A stretch of DNA of 59,767 nt from Pholiota molesta. Taxonomy: Eukaryota; Basidiomycota; Agaricomycetes; Agaricales; Strophariaceae. The stretch is taken from NCBI GenBank assembly GCA_014925825.1, contig JACGCK010000247.1, positions 1-59,767 on the forward strand, written 5' to 3'. The notes below the pieces were generated by a model that saw only the letters and a list, made by a program, of their open reading frames with translations, was not told where the DNA came from and searched no databases. Below are positions 34,035-43,487 of this stretch, in pieces; position 1 is the stretch's first letter; each line of letters opens with the position of its first letter. The translations under genes were made by a program, and so were the position numbers.

Positions 34035-36794
34035 ATGGACGACGACATCGTCTTCCTCGGCAGCTCTCCAGCCACTGCCACCCTCCCCCACAGCCGCCCC
34101 GCACAGCGTCCAGTCACCGGTCAGTCTCACATCTCTCCATCTTCCCCCATCAGTCCTGCTGATCGCTGCATCCCAGGTGTCTCGCTGCATGTCGAGAAGA
34201 ACGGGTCCATCGATGCCCACTGCCTCTCGTTTCGCAGGGCAGCGGGCACCGTCGTGCCCATTGGCCGCCGCTCTGCGCTGGATCCGGAGCCCGATGACAG
34301 CACGACGGCCGCGAGCTTCCGCTGCGCTGTGGTGAGTCGCCGCCATGCCAAGATCGCCTTCGCCGACAGCGGCCATGTATGTGTTCTTCCCGCTATCTTC
34401 GTTGATCTGCACTAATCCATACGATGCACAGGCGTACCTCATCGATCTGGGCTCGCACCACGGCACGCATGTGCGCAGCGCCGCCGCGGACAGGCCTGCC
34501 CGGGCGCTCAAACCCGAGACGCCCACGCTCCTCGTGGACGGCGACGTCATCACGTTCGGCAAGACGGTGGGCAAGGGCGACGAGCTCGTGCGCCCCATCG
34601 TCGTGCGCGCGGAGCTCCTGCATGACGCACACACCCCGTCTCCCGCGCCGCCCTCGCGCTGCCGAGCGCGTCCCCGGCGTCGTCGAAGGCGTCGTCGGGA
34701 CGCTACGGCATCCGCACGAGCGCGTCGTCGTCGTCGGACGAGAACGACGGGTACTCTGACATCGAGGAGATCCCGCCGCCGCCTGGTGCGAATCTGTCGC
34801 CGTCGCAGGAGCAAGCGCCAGCTCCAGCTCCATCGTCTCAGACATCGTTCATTAATTACCCGCTGCCCTTCAAGTTCAAGCATATCACCGCCCTCAAGCG
34901 GTTCCTCCCGCCTATGCAGCATGCTCCTGAGGATCACACTCATGGTCGTGGCTACCGAAACCCGCAGCCGGACGCCCCTGCCACGAACTATCACTCGCAC
35001 TTCCACCCCACATCCGCGCCGCTTCGACTCCCCCCTCCGGCGCCGCACGTACATTCCATGCCGACGTTCGTCGAGCGACCGCTTGCGCACCTCTCGGGGC
35101 TCTCTCAGTTTTTCTTCAGTGGTCGCGGTGCCAGCCAGCCTTCAAATGCATCCGACTCGATCAACGCGCAAGGTGGTAACGCAAACGCCGACACCAACGT
35201 GGAGAATGCGCCAGCCGAGTCGCCCAGCGTGAACCTCGCAGCGGAGGCGGGAAACATGCACGCGCTGCCCGCGCTGGCGTCTCCGTCTTCGCTGCTCCCC
35301 CCCGCCGAGATCGGCGAGGCGTACAAGCGTTTCATGTCGCAGCGGTACCCCGATCCAGACGACAACTACTACGACGACGCCCTCCCCTACAAGCGTCCGG
35401 ACTGGAGCGAGCTGTCGGGCCTAGAGCCCTTGTTCTCGTTCCATCGCGCGAACAGCCTGGATGGGACGGGAAAGCGCGCGGGCGCGGCCCCCGCGGGCAG
35501 CGCGCCTCCCTCGCTGGTCGCCGCGCATGTGTCGTCGGAGGAGGAAGACGCGGACGCGGACTCGGACTCGGAGAGCGACGACTCGGACTTTTCTGCGGCG
35601 TCGTCGCGGAATTCCGAGCGGGACCAGCGGGAGCGGGCGCGCGAGAAGGAGAGGGGGCGGGAGAGCCCGCGTGCGGCGGACAAGGGCAAGGGCCGCGCGA
35701 TGGTGGTCGACGCGGTCGACGCGGACGAGGGCGGCGAGGCGGATATGGACATCGAGAACGATGTGGATGCGGCGGTGGAGCTGGATGCGCTGCGCAGGCG
35801 GGCTGACAAGACGAGCCAGGCGGTGATACGCCGCATCGAGGAGGCGGTAGCGCGCTTGCAGGCACGTTTTGTTTCTCTTGCTAATTAGTTCTTTTCTAAT
35901 TCTAATTGTTTATAGGCGGACCTCACTATCCATCGCGGACAGACCAAGGCGACGCTGGCGAGACACACGAACCAGATGGAGGTGTTCGACGGCCGGATCC
36001 GCGAGGTCGACGCGGAGTGCGGCGTGCTGTGTCTGCGGGTGGAGACCCTCGGCGAGCGGCTCGGCGTGGTCGAGATGGACGTGGCGTCCACCGAGGCCAG
36101 CTTCAACGCGCTCGAGGCGGAGGCCGAGAAGGAGCGCGCGAGCGAGGACGTGAGGCAGGAGGGCGTGCACGCTGTCCAGGCGTTGATCGCAGGTGCGTAT
36201 CCTTTATTTCATCACGCTCTTTTCTTCTTTTTTATTTTATATATGCTGCGCTGACCATGTAATTTGCAGAGGCGCAAGAGGAGCTACGCGCGCTGAAGGC
36301 GCTGCGCGCCGAGGCGGAGGCCGTTGCCGCCCTCGCCCGCCCGCCGCAGGTGCAGGAGCACGAACAGGTACGTGGTGCAGTCTACACACATGCGGCCAGA
36401 CCAGACGCCGATGACGGTGACGCCCCTCAGCCGCCGGTGCTTCTGCCGTCGTTGAAGCGGAAACGCGATGACAGCGACGAGGACGCGGACGCGGACGAGG
36501 CGGCACGCGGCAGCGAAAACGGGCTCCCCGTGCTCGCCGTCTCTACCTCTACCTCTACTGCTGAGCCTTCGGAGGAGGAGGAATTAGCAGAGCTACGCGC
36601 GCTCGAGAGGGCCCTCGCCATGCAAGCCAGCGCACGCGACAGAGCCATCTGCGACAGAAGCGTCTGCGGCAGCAGCTACGCCCCGCCGCCGCCCCGCGCA
36701 AGCGCGCGCGGCGGGTCGCGGGCTCATGGCGCGCACGGCGACGGCCGTGGGCGTCGGCGCGGTGGTGACATGGACGGCGCTCGCATTCAGCTAG
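34035..36794 (+). CDS. FHA-domain protein with coiled coils and a probable C-terminal membrane anchor
   Basis: ATG 34035 sits in a good context (CCACCATGG). After a 28-residue leader and two short introns comes a phosphothreonine-binding FHA domain: VVPIGRRS, then FRCAVVSRRHAKIAF, YLIDLGSHHGTHV, and LVDGDVITFGKTV (about 34170-34610). A Ser/Pro-rich region, an acidic Asp/Ser stretch (about 35540-35600) and heptad-rich coiled coils (EEAVARLQADLTIH, LGERLGVVEMDV, EELRALKALRAEAEAVAAL) follow. The intron near 35862-35915 is either GC-AG or uses a GT donor at 35847. The frame breaks by one base near 34665 and again, probably twice, near 36640-36725. With those bases restored in principle, the 3' end reads into a basic stretch and a hydrophobic tail, MARTATAVGVGAVVTWTAL, with stop at 36794. 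An unshifted frame runs to 36949 but looks non-conserved. The layout recalls tail-anchored FHA proteins of the SLMAP/Far9-10 type (STRIPAK); identity is not established. Confidence 0.7.
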
Positions 36795-37345
36795 ACGCGC
36801 CTCCGACTGTCCGTTATGATGGCGTGATGAAGGCGGGGGTGTCGCGGCGGGCGAATGAGTGCGGGGGCTTCCAATGGCCTCGTGTAAGTTGCGGTTTGAG
36901 AAACCCGCTGGAGTGGCGAGAAGCAAGTGATGATGCCTCCATGCATTGATCATGTACAATATGTATTAATAGGGACGTTGTTGTTTTCCTCTTTTTCTTT
37001 TCTTTTCTTTTCTTTTTCCAAGTTCTCTCCGGTGTATAGTTTCTTCGTGACCTTTTCTGTTGTATTTTCACTTCACTCTCTCTCTTTTCTCTTTCCATCT
37101 GTGATTCATCGGCATCGACGCACTGGATTGTCTGCAAATCCGTGTAACCCCCACAATTTCTACTCGCCGAATACGTTTGCGGGATGTAGCTGTAAAATTA
37201 TTAAATTTGTTCCTGTTGTAGAGTACTCTGGTGTAGTACTGCAGAAACTGTATATAACTCTTTTTCAATTGCATGAGTTCGAAGCTTCGTTGAGCGCCCA
37301 ATCTGATGGTGGAATCCACTGAGATGAAAGTGAAATGATTTTGCC

Positions 37346-37416
37346 GTTCGACGTTCTAGCACTTTTGCAAAAAATTCGCAACATCAAACATTTGAGCAGC
37401 GTTATCGAATACTTGC
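37346..37416 (-). repeat. Dispersed repeat, copy 3 (inverted)
   Basis: Reverse complement of the block at 30051-30118, with GTTCGACGTTCTAGCACTTT at its start and CAGCGTTATCGAATACTTG-like sequence at its end. It is the only copy away from an F-box gene and lies just beyond the 3' end of the intact ZIP gene, possibly marking a rearrangement junction. Confidence 0.8.
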
Positions 37417-37727
37417 TAGGGAGAACGACACGTGTGAGCATGGGCAAGTGGTAGTACATATGAAAACTACATGATACATAATCGGATATGTAGAAAACTA
37501 AGAAAAGAAAACACACAACCAATGAACACCGACAATGACCAACCAATACGCAAATCGTACACTACCTACGGATCGAGAGCAGGACAAGAAGTAACCAACA
37601 AAAACAACGAAGCAGGCTCAACCCCCACAAAAAAGCCAGGACAGCATCTTTTGCGCACAAACACATCTATAAAATCCAAGAAACAAAAACCACACCACCA
37701 CTCCATCCCAAGCGCCCCACCCAAGGC

Positions 37728-39558
37728 TCACTCGCCCAGCCCGATCGTGACCATCATCCCGACGCCCGCCAGCAGGCTGAGCACAGCCAACACGCGCTTC
37801 CCCGGCGACGCCCTCTGCTCGCCGTCCCCTTGCTGCTCCTCGACCAGCACGGCCGGGATCGCAGCCGCCTTGCGCTTCGCCGCCTTGGGAGAACGGGGGG
37901 GCACGGTCGGGCCGTGGTCGGGCTCCTCCTCGGGTTCGTCGTCCTCGTCCTCGTCTTCGTGGGGATGGTCGTGGTCGTGGGGATGGTCGTGGTCGTGCTC
38001 GGGCGGGTGCTCGTCGCCCTCATGGTGGTGGTGGTGGTGCGTCCCGCCCTCGACGTCGCCGAACACGAAGTCCCCAGCGAGCATCTCCACCGTCGCCGCG
38101 TAGATGAGCAGCCCCGCCGACATCGCCGACATCACGCCCTGCACCATGAACATCCTAGCTGCTCACAAAAACAACATGAAAAACACAAAAATAAATACGC
38201 AAAAATTACACACACCTTCATCGCCCGCAGATATCCGTTTATGCCATAGAATGAGCCCGAGGCCCATCCCAGCGGGCGTCGTTACGCCGAACAGGAAGCT
38301 CAGCGTGGGTTTGAACCAGCGTACATCCATCAGATGCCCACGCAGGTCGTACCAAGGATGTCGGGTTCTTCGTCTATCAGACGTTGCACTACCCCCGACC
38401 TCTACGTCACTTGCAGACTCATCTCTGCGTTCGTCTATGGTACCATCCATTTCCGTCTCTCCTTTTTCCTCTTTGGGAGAGCTGGGAAGGGCAGCTATAC
38501 GAATACCCAACGAGAGTCCCTCAAAGAGCTGATGAAATATCACCGCCGTCGTAAGCGAAGCTAAGACAGGGTTAGCCGAAAACAACAGACTCAAAAAACC
38601 ACATACTAAAATCCGTCCCCGTCGTGATAGCCAGCGTCATCCCAATCACAAACGAATGTATCATAATCCCCAGCTGCAGCACCAAAATCCCGATAACCTG
38701 GCGCCGCCGCCCTATCCGCGGGCGCTCCTCCTCCCGCCGGCCCTCGCGCTCAAACCCCACATCCACCCCATACTCATCGTGCCCATGCACACGGTCCTTC
38801 GTGATCGTGAGCCGACATATCCGGGGCGAGTTGTGGAGCACCTCCACGGGCACCCCCGGGAACTTCGCGGGGAGGTGGTGGTTGTACAGGCTGGGCTCCG
38901 TGTGGTGCCGCCGCGGCGGGTGCGGGGCAGCGATCAGGGGCGTGCGCTCGGTGATGAGGGCGGTGGGGGGTACCTTGGCGCTCGGGGAGGCGGCGCGGGA
39001 GGCGGGGACGGAGGCGACGGGCGAGGGCGGCGCGGAGGGCTTGTCGTGGAGCTGCTCGACGTAGGAGGTGGAGATATCTGAGACCGGCCGTTAGTGGGTA
39101 TGGCCGTGTGGGAGGAATGCGAGACATACATACATTCGATGATGAAGATGGAGAGCAGCGAGGCCAGGCTACATGTTCGTTAGACAGTGGGTGTTCTGAA
39201 AAATAAAGTGGACTGACATGATTGCTCCTGTCCACTTCCCCAAGCCAGGGTACCGCCGCTCGACCTCTGGGCCCTGCAGCGAGCGAAACGCGTCATCGAG
39301 GAGGTGGATGAAGGCCGTCGCCAATATGACCCCCGTGCCAAAATGCTTTCCGATGAAGAACACGATTGTCGGTATCCGCAGGAACGGGAGCAGCTTCGAT
39401 ATCGTCGGAAACGACACCGCTAGACGAACCCTCATCAGACGCTGAGCTGAGAGCTGCAAAACACGTCCAGACGCACCGAAAAGCGAGACACCGAGAATGG
39501 TGAACAAGACGCCGACCTTGCGGGGCTCTACTTCCATGCTTGCTGCAGCGAAATCCAT
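37728..39558 (-). CDS. ZIP-family metal (zinc/iron) transporter with His-rich terminal loop
   Basis: Plasma or organelle membrane divalent-metal importer of the ZIP (SLC39/Zrt) family. The start is ATG 39558: MDFAAASMEVEPRKVGVLFT then a short intron. It is followed by TM segments VSFPTISKLLPFLRI, TIVFFIGKHFGTGVILATAF (with HLLDD after) and ALASLLSIFIIE. A Ser/Pro/Arg-rich cytosolic loop follows (about 39060-38720). The signature helices are LGIMIHSFVIGMTLAITTG and TAVIFHQLFEGLSLGI, with the metal-site His, His and Glu. The last exon gives GVMSAMSAGLLIYAATVEML, then an unusually long loop rich in His and Asp/Glu (about 38050-37920, starting HHHHHHEGDEH), and the final helix KRVLAVLSLLAGVGMMVTIG. 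About seven introns are present. A gutted inverted copy lies at 33056-33726. The gene appears intact. Confidence 0.88.
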
Positions 39559-39720
39559 GGGGACAGACGCTGGCGCATGCGGAGACGGGGAGAGCTGGTG
39601 CGAGACTCAGCGGAAAGGTATAAGTACGAAGCTGAAGAGTACCTCGTCAGTCAAGGCGTCGCCATCAAAATACGCCACAACAACCGCCCACGGTGGTTCG
39701 GAAATCAAGTATGCTTGTAC
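38190..39720 (-). repeat. Right arm of inverted duplication
   Basis: Partner of 32881-33750. It spans the ZIP gene from its last intron through the ATG and about 160 bp of promoter. Homology fades at about 39710-39720. Confidence 0.8.
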
Positions 39721-40530
39721 GTTGATTTATGGGGGTGCATCGCCAGCCTAACTGAGGCGGTTCTTATCGATGGAACGTGCCTAAAAAACGTACAATTTTT
39801 GTGGGTCGATGCCAATTATTTCGAGCGTTGAAAAAGAAGTACTAAGTACCTCAGTGAGCCATGCTTAATCATAGGCGCCCAAGATTCAGAATGGTCTCGA
39901 AACAACCGAAGTACAGGATCCACCAAACTCCTAATCCAGATTCAAGTAAAACCAACAGGTATCATCAAGAGGTCCGCTCTCAGATCAACATTTCTTGCTC
40001 TTTTACGACACTGACGGGCAGTTGCCGAGGCGAAAAAAGGTTCAAGTAACCTAGTAGGCGTCCGTCGACATTGCGAGCGAGAGGAAGATAACTCATATGA
40101 CAGCGAGGTGTACTTTCAGCTTTTCAACCGACCCACCTGAAATAGTCTCCTGTACAGACAGACTCCTAAATAGAGTGATCACAATCGATCATTCCTATAC
40201 GCCTGAGATACGTTCCGCTATTTGATCCACCATGAAGTTGGACCTGACTTTGGTCGCTTAAATCGCTGAGCACAGAGCGCTCAAAGTTCAAACGTATTAA
40301 ACATTAAGCGCCGATTGCCAAAATGCTAACTGTCCCAAGAACACAACAGACTGTATGGCCTTTCATGGCAGAACATCTCTTCTCTCCAATGATAGCTGGA
40401 TCAACAACCCGATCGAATTCAGATCAACGCAGACAGTCATCCACAGAATCAGCGGGACGACCCTCAGCCTATTCCCCAATCCCCGTCAGCCGCCCCCGCG
40501 TCGCGCTCAATGTCAGCCTCACCTCCCCCA
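39721..40530. other. Intergenic between ZIP and the secreted repeat protein
   Basis: I see no gene. This is the divergent 5' flank of the ZIP gene (-) and the repeat protein (+). Confidence 0.55.
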
Positions 40531-40537
40531 TATAAAA
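40531..40537 (+). promoter_or_regulatory. TATA box of the secreted repeat protein
   Basis: TATAAAA lies 122 nt upstream of ATG 40653, followed by a C/T- and CCAC-rich leader of the kind found in highly expressed fungal genes. Confidence 0.6.
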
Positions 40538-40652
40538 ACCGCCCTTACTCACCATCCCATCCCCACCGCCTCCACAGCGTCTACTCCCACATCCACATCC
40601 AACTACTCCCACATCCACCCCACCCCACCACCCTCCCCTCACCTCACCAACC

Positions 40653-42059
40653 ATGTTCGCCAAACGCATCACCGCCATCTTCGTCTTCAGCGCCCTCCTC
40701 CTCGCGGCGCCCGGCGCCCTCGGGAAGCCCATGCCCGCGCAGCCGAGCGGCCTCGCGGGACGGGCGAGCTACAACCACCTCCCCGTCCCCAAGCACGCAC
40801 CCACGAAGCTCATGAACACGTACAAGGGCCACCACCTCGGCGCCGCGAAACGCGCCGCCAAGGCCGCCAAGTCCTTCGCGCACCTCATCTACAGGCAGGA
40901 CGCCGACGCTGATGTCGACGCCGATGCCGACGAGGCGGAGGTCGCTACGGAGGACGCTAACGGCGAGGACGCTAACGGCGAGGACGCTAACGGCGAGGAC
41001 GCCAACGCTGAGGAAGCCAACGGCGAGGAGGCCACCGGCGAGGACGCCGACGTCAGCGTCGCCAAACGCGCCGTCAAGGCTGCCAAGTCCTTCGCGCACC
41101 TCATCTACAGGCAGGACGTCGACACCGACGCCGACGCTGACGCCAACGCTGACGCCGACGCTGACGCCGACGCTGACGCCGACGCTGACGCCAACGCTGA
41201 CGCCGATGCTGACGCCGACGCTGACGCTGACGCCGACGCTGACGCCAACGCCGACGCTGACGCCAACGTCGAGGACGCCGAGGCCGAGGTCGTGGACGCG
41301 GTCAAGAGAGCGATGCGCACCAAGAAGCCCAAGGGCGACAGCTCCTACACCGACATCGACAGTTACACGGACGGTTCCGGTTCCGATTCCGACGGTTACA
41401 CTAAGGGCAAGGGCGAGGTAGGCGAGAGCAAGAGCAAGAGCAAGGGCAAGAAAGCTACGCGCACCAAGCAGGCCAGGGCCGACAGCGACACCGACAGTGA
41501 TATCGACAGCGAGACCGACGTCGACGACTCGACCGAAAGCGAGGTGGCCGAGGTCGAGGACGCTGTGCTCGAGGGAAGACAGGACACCACCGAGGAGGTC
41601 GAAACCACCGAAGGCGCCGTCGAGGACCTCGGCGACGATGCCGAGAAGGACGGAGACGACATCGAAGGCGACTTTGAAGAGGCCGAGGAAGCCACCCTCG
41701 AGCAAAAGGCGGACGCGGATGCGGAGGTCGAGACCAACGAGACTCAGACGACCAGCGGCAATAATAACAACGGCGTCCAGAACCTGGCCACGAGCACCGG
41801 AAGCGATTTTGTCAACCTCCAGCAAACCCAAGCCCAAAACGGTCAGAACGCCATCTCGAAGCAAGCCACCGACATGGTGAACACTATGACCGCTGTCCAG
41901 GGAGACGTTCTCAAAACCCAAGGCGACATCTTCCAAGGGAACCAGAATGCAGCCAACGATATGATAAACTCCGGGACCACCAGTTCCGAGGACGAAAATA
42001 CCGGCTTCGCTAATATCATCAATGATGATATTTTCGGTTCAATGGGAAACAACATCTGA
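40653..42059 (+). CDS. Secreted cysteine-free acidic repeat protein with repeated Kex2-like sites
   Basis: One intronless frame of 468 residues; I recognise no domain. Residues 1-24 ([20 protein letters not shown] then GALG) form a signal peptide. Two almost identical peptides follow dibasic KR sites. [20 protein letters not shown] spans residues 64-83 and [20 protein letters not shown] spans 136-155. A third site, [13 protein letters not shown], lies at 216-228. Between them are an EDANG pentapeptide repeat (residues about 100-130, encoded by near-exact GAGGACGCTAACGGC units) and an Asp-Ala repeat with occasional Asn (about 156-204). The rest is acidic and Ser/Thr-rich, then an Asn/Gln-rich C-terminus ([18 protein letters not shown]) ending GSMGNNI. 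KR sites in a secreted repeat protein suggest processing by the Golgi protease Kex2 into peptides, as in fungal KEP proteins (inference). The acidic repeats may bind cations. It is strongly codon-biased, with a TATA box upstream. Confidence 0.85.
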   Translation: MFAKRITAIFVFSALLLAAPGALGKPMPAQPSGLAGRASYNHLPVPKHAPTKLMNTYKGHHLGAAKRAAKAAKSFAHLIYRQDADADVDADADEAEVATEDANGEDANGEDANGEDANAEEANGEEATGEDADVSVAKRAVKAAKSFAHLIYRQDVDTDADADANADADADADADADADANADADADADADADADADANADADANVEDAEAEVVDAVKRAMRTKKPKGDSSYTDIDSYTDGSGSDSDGYTKGKGEVGESKSKSKGKKATRTKQARADSDTDSDIDSETDVDDSTESEVAEVEDAVLEGRQDTTEEVETTEGAVEDLGDDAEKDGDDIEGDFEEAEEATLEQKADADAEVETNETQTTSGNNNNGVQNLATSTGSDFVNLQQTQAQNGQNAISKQATDMVNTMTAVQGDVLKTQGDIFQGNQNAANDMINSGTTSSEDENTGFANIINDDIFGSMGNNI

Positions 42060-42578
42060 ACCGATGACTCCGAAGTTGGAAGCGTAGATGGATTCTTTGG
42101 CTGAGGGTTTCAGCGGGTCTCCGCCACTCTACTTCTAGTATACCACTCTTTTTTTTATGTTTATTACCCTTCTATAGCGCATATATCCTGGTTTCTGAAA
42201 ACATCTGAGAGTTTAGTCTGAAGCACACTGGGATGCAAGAGAACGCACTTCAACGCCTGGGTGGTTGGTGCTTTCTTGACTTCGACCTTCTAATATCGGT
42301 CAGGACAGAAGATAGAGACGCAGTTGAAGAAAGCGTTGTCAAATTGACCTCGTCAAACTTCAAACAAATAAATGACAACACTAGCGTCTATTAATAGACT
42401 ACGGACTCCCCTGATTTTCGTTCGTCGCTCGTTATATGGTCTGAATCGAATTTAGTATAGGAGAAACGAACATACTAAATAAAAGTTCTGAAACGAAACC
42501 ACACATCAAATGTTCAAGGAAAGTTCATAATCGAAAATGTTTAACAACCCCTCTCCCGACTCGTACATCGACAAAAAC

Positions 42579-42585
42579 TATATAA
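42579..42585 (+). promoter_or_regulatory. TATA box of the small secreted protein
   Basis: TATATAA about 108 nt upstream of ATG 42693. Spacing is similar to the TATA box of the preceding secreted-protein gene. Confidence 0.55.
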
Positions 42586-42692
42586 TCCCATCCCTCCAGC
42601 GCTTGTTCTACATCAAGGCCTCGTTCTCGATCCATACCATCCAGTCTTTTCCCTTATCCGTCGCCCAGCTCGCCCGCCACACTTAAACCACC

Positions 42693-43040
42693 ATGCTCGC
42701 CTCGCGCCTCGCAGCCCTCCTCGTCCTCTCCGCGCTCTTCCTCGCCGTCTCCTCGAACCCCGCAAGGACGCTCAAGCAGTTCGACATGCGCCGCGCCTTC
42801 GGCTCCGAGTCGTACCTGAAGACGGCGAACCTCGGACACGGACCCAGCAGCAGCCGCACCCCCAGTGGCCCCAGCAGCACCGCCAGCCGCAGCGGCCCGA
42901 GCGCGAGCCCACGCCTGCACGGCCGTTATGTCACCCACACAGTGCAGGTGACGGAGCACGGATTTGGCGCCAGCTCGCCGGTGGCGCCTGGATATGGATC
43001 GAATTCTCAATCAGGCAGAGGAGGAGGCTGGGGCGATTAG
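42693..43040 (+). CDS. Small secreted protein, cysteine-free, Ser/Gly/Pro-rich
   Basis: 115 residues in one exon. The signal peptide MLASRLAALLVLSALFLAVS resembles that of the upstream gene in pattern (M-x-A-x-R..., V-x-SAL-x-LA). The mature part contains PARTLKQFDMRRAFGSES with a dibasic RR, then a Ser/Pro-rich stretch (about residues 50-75), VTHTVQVTEHGF, and a Gly-rich tail ending GGGWGD. There are no cysteines and no known domain. It has the same strand and promoter style as 40653-42059 and lies 633 bp downstream of it, so the two may be co-regulated or distantly related secreted proteins. The CCACCATG start context is favourable. Confidence 0.75.
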   Translation: MLASRLAALLVLSALFLAVSSNPARTLKQFDMRRAFGSESYLKTANLGHGPSSSRTPSGPSSTASRSGPSASPRLHGRYVTHTVQVTEHGFGASSPVAPGYGSNSQSGRGGGWGD

Positions 43041-43487
43041 GGGACTTTGCGACATTGGGTCCCAGGAATCGATACTAGTGAGTTGAGTTCTCAAGCGACG
43101 CCGTTCAACTAATAATGTGTTCTTGCTTCAGATAGCTTCCTCATCATCTTGATCATTTTTCTCTCTCTCTCGGTCTGGAATCATGTAGCACATTTAGTGT
43201 ATAATTTCGTTGTATCTTCTGCATCGCTCATCGTGTAATAAATTGCTCTGATTGTACTCTATGACCTTGGTGTGCTCTTTAAAGTGCACCCTGCGTGATT
43301 CAGATAGCGAAATAGCACTATTCAACATATATATACGGCGAGCATAATCTACAACACAAATCCACGTACATCCATAACATATCTATAAATTAACAAGGCC
43401 AGCCTAACGATACATCATCGCACAAAACAACTACTCAAACATCAGAAAGCAAACATCTCGAATCAAAAACAAGGAAACCCCTACCCA

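Noticed and set aside
34393..35090. Long Arg-rich minus-strand frames over the FHA gene
   Set aside because: They are GC-content shadows of coding sequence, with no domain and no conserved motif.
40644..41936. 430-residue minus-strand open frame rich in Gly-Val-Ser repeats
   Set aside because: It is the mirror of the Asp-Ala/EDANG repeats of the plus-strand secreted protein. The plus strand has the signal peptide, TATA box and good start context.
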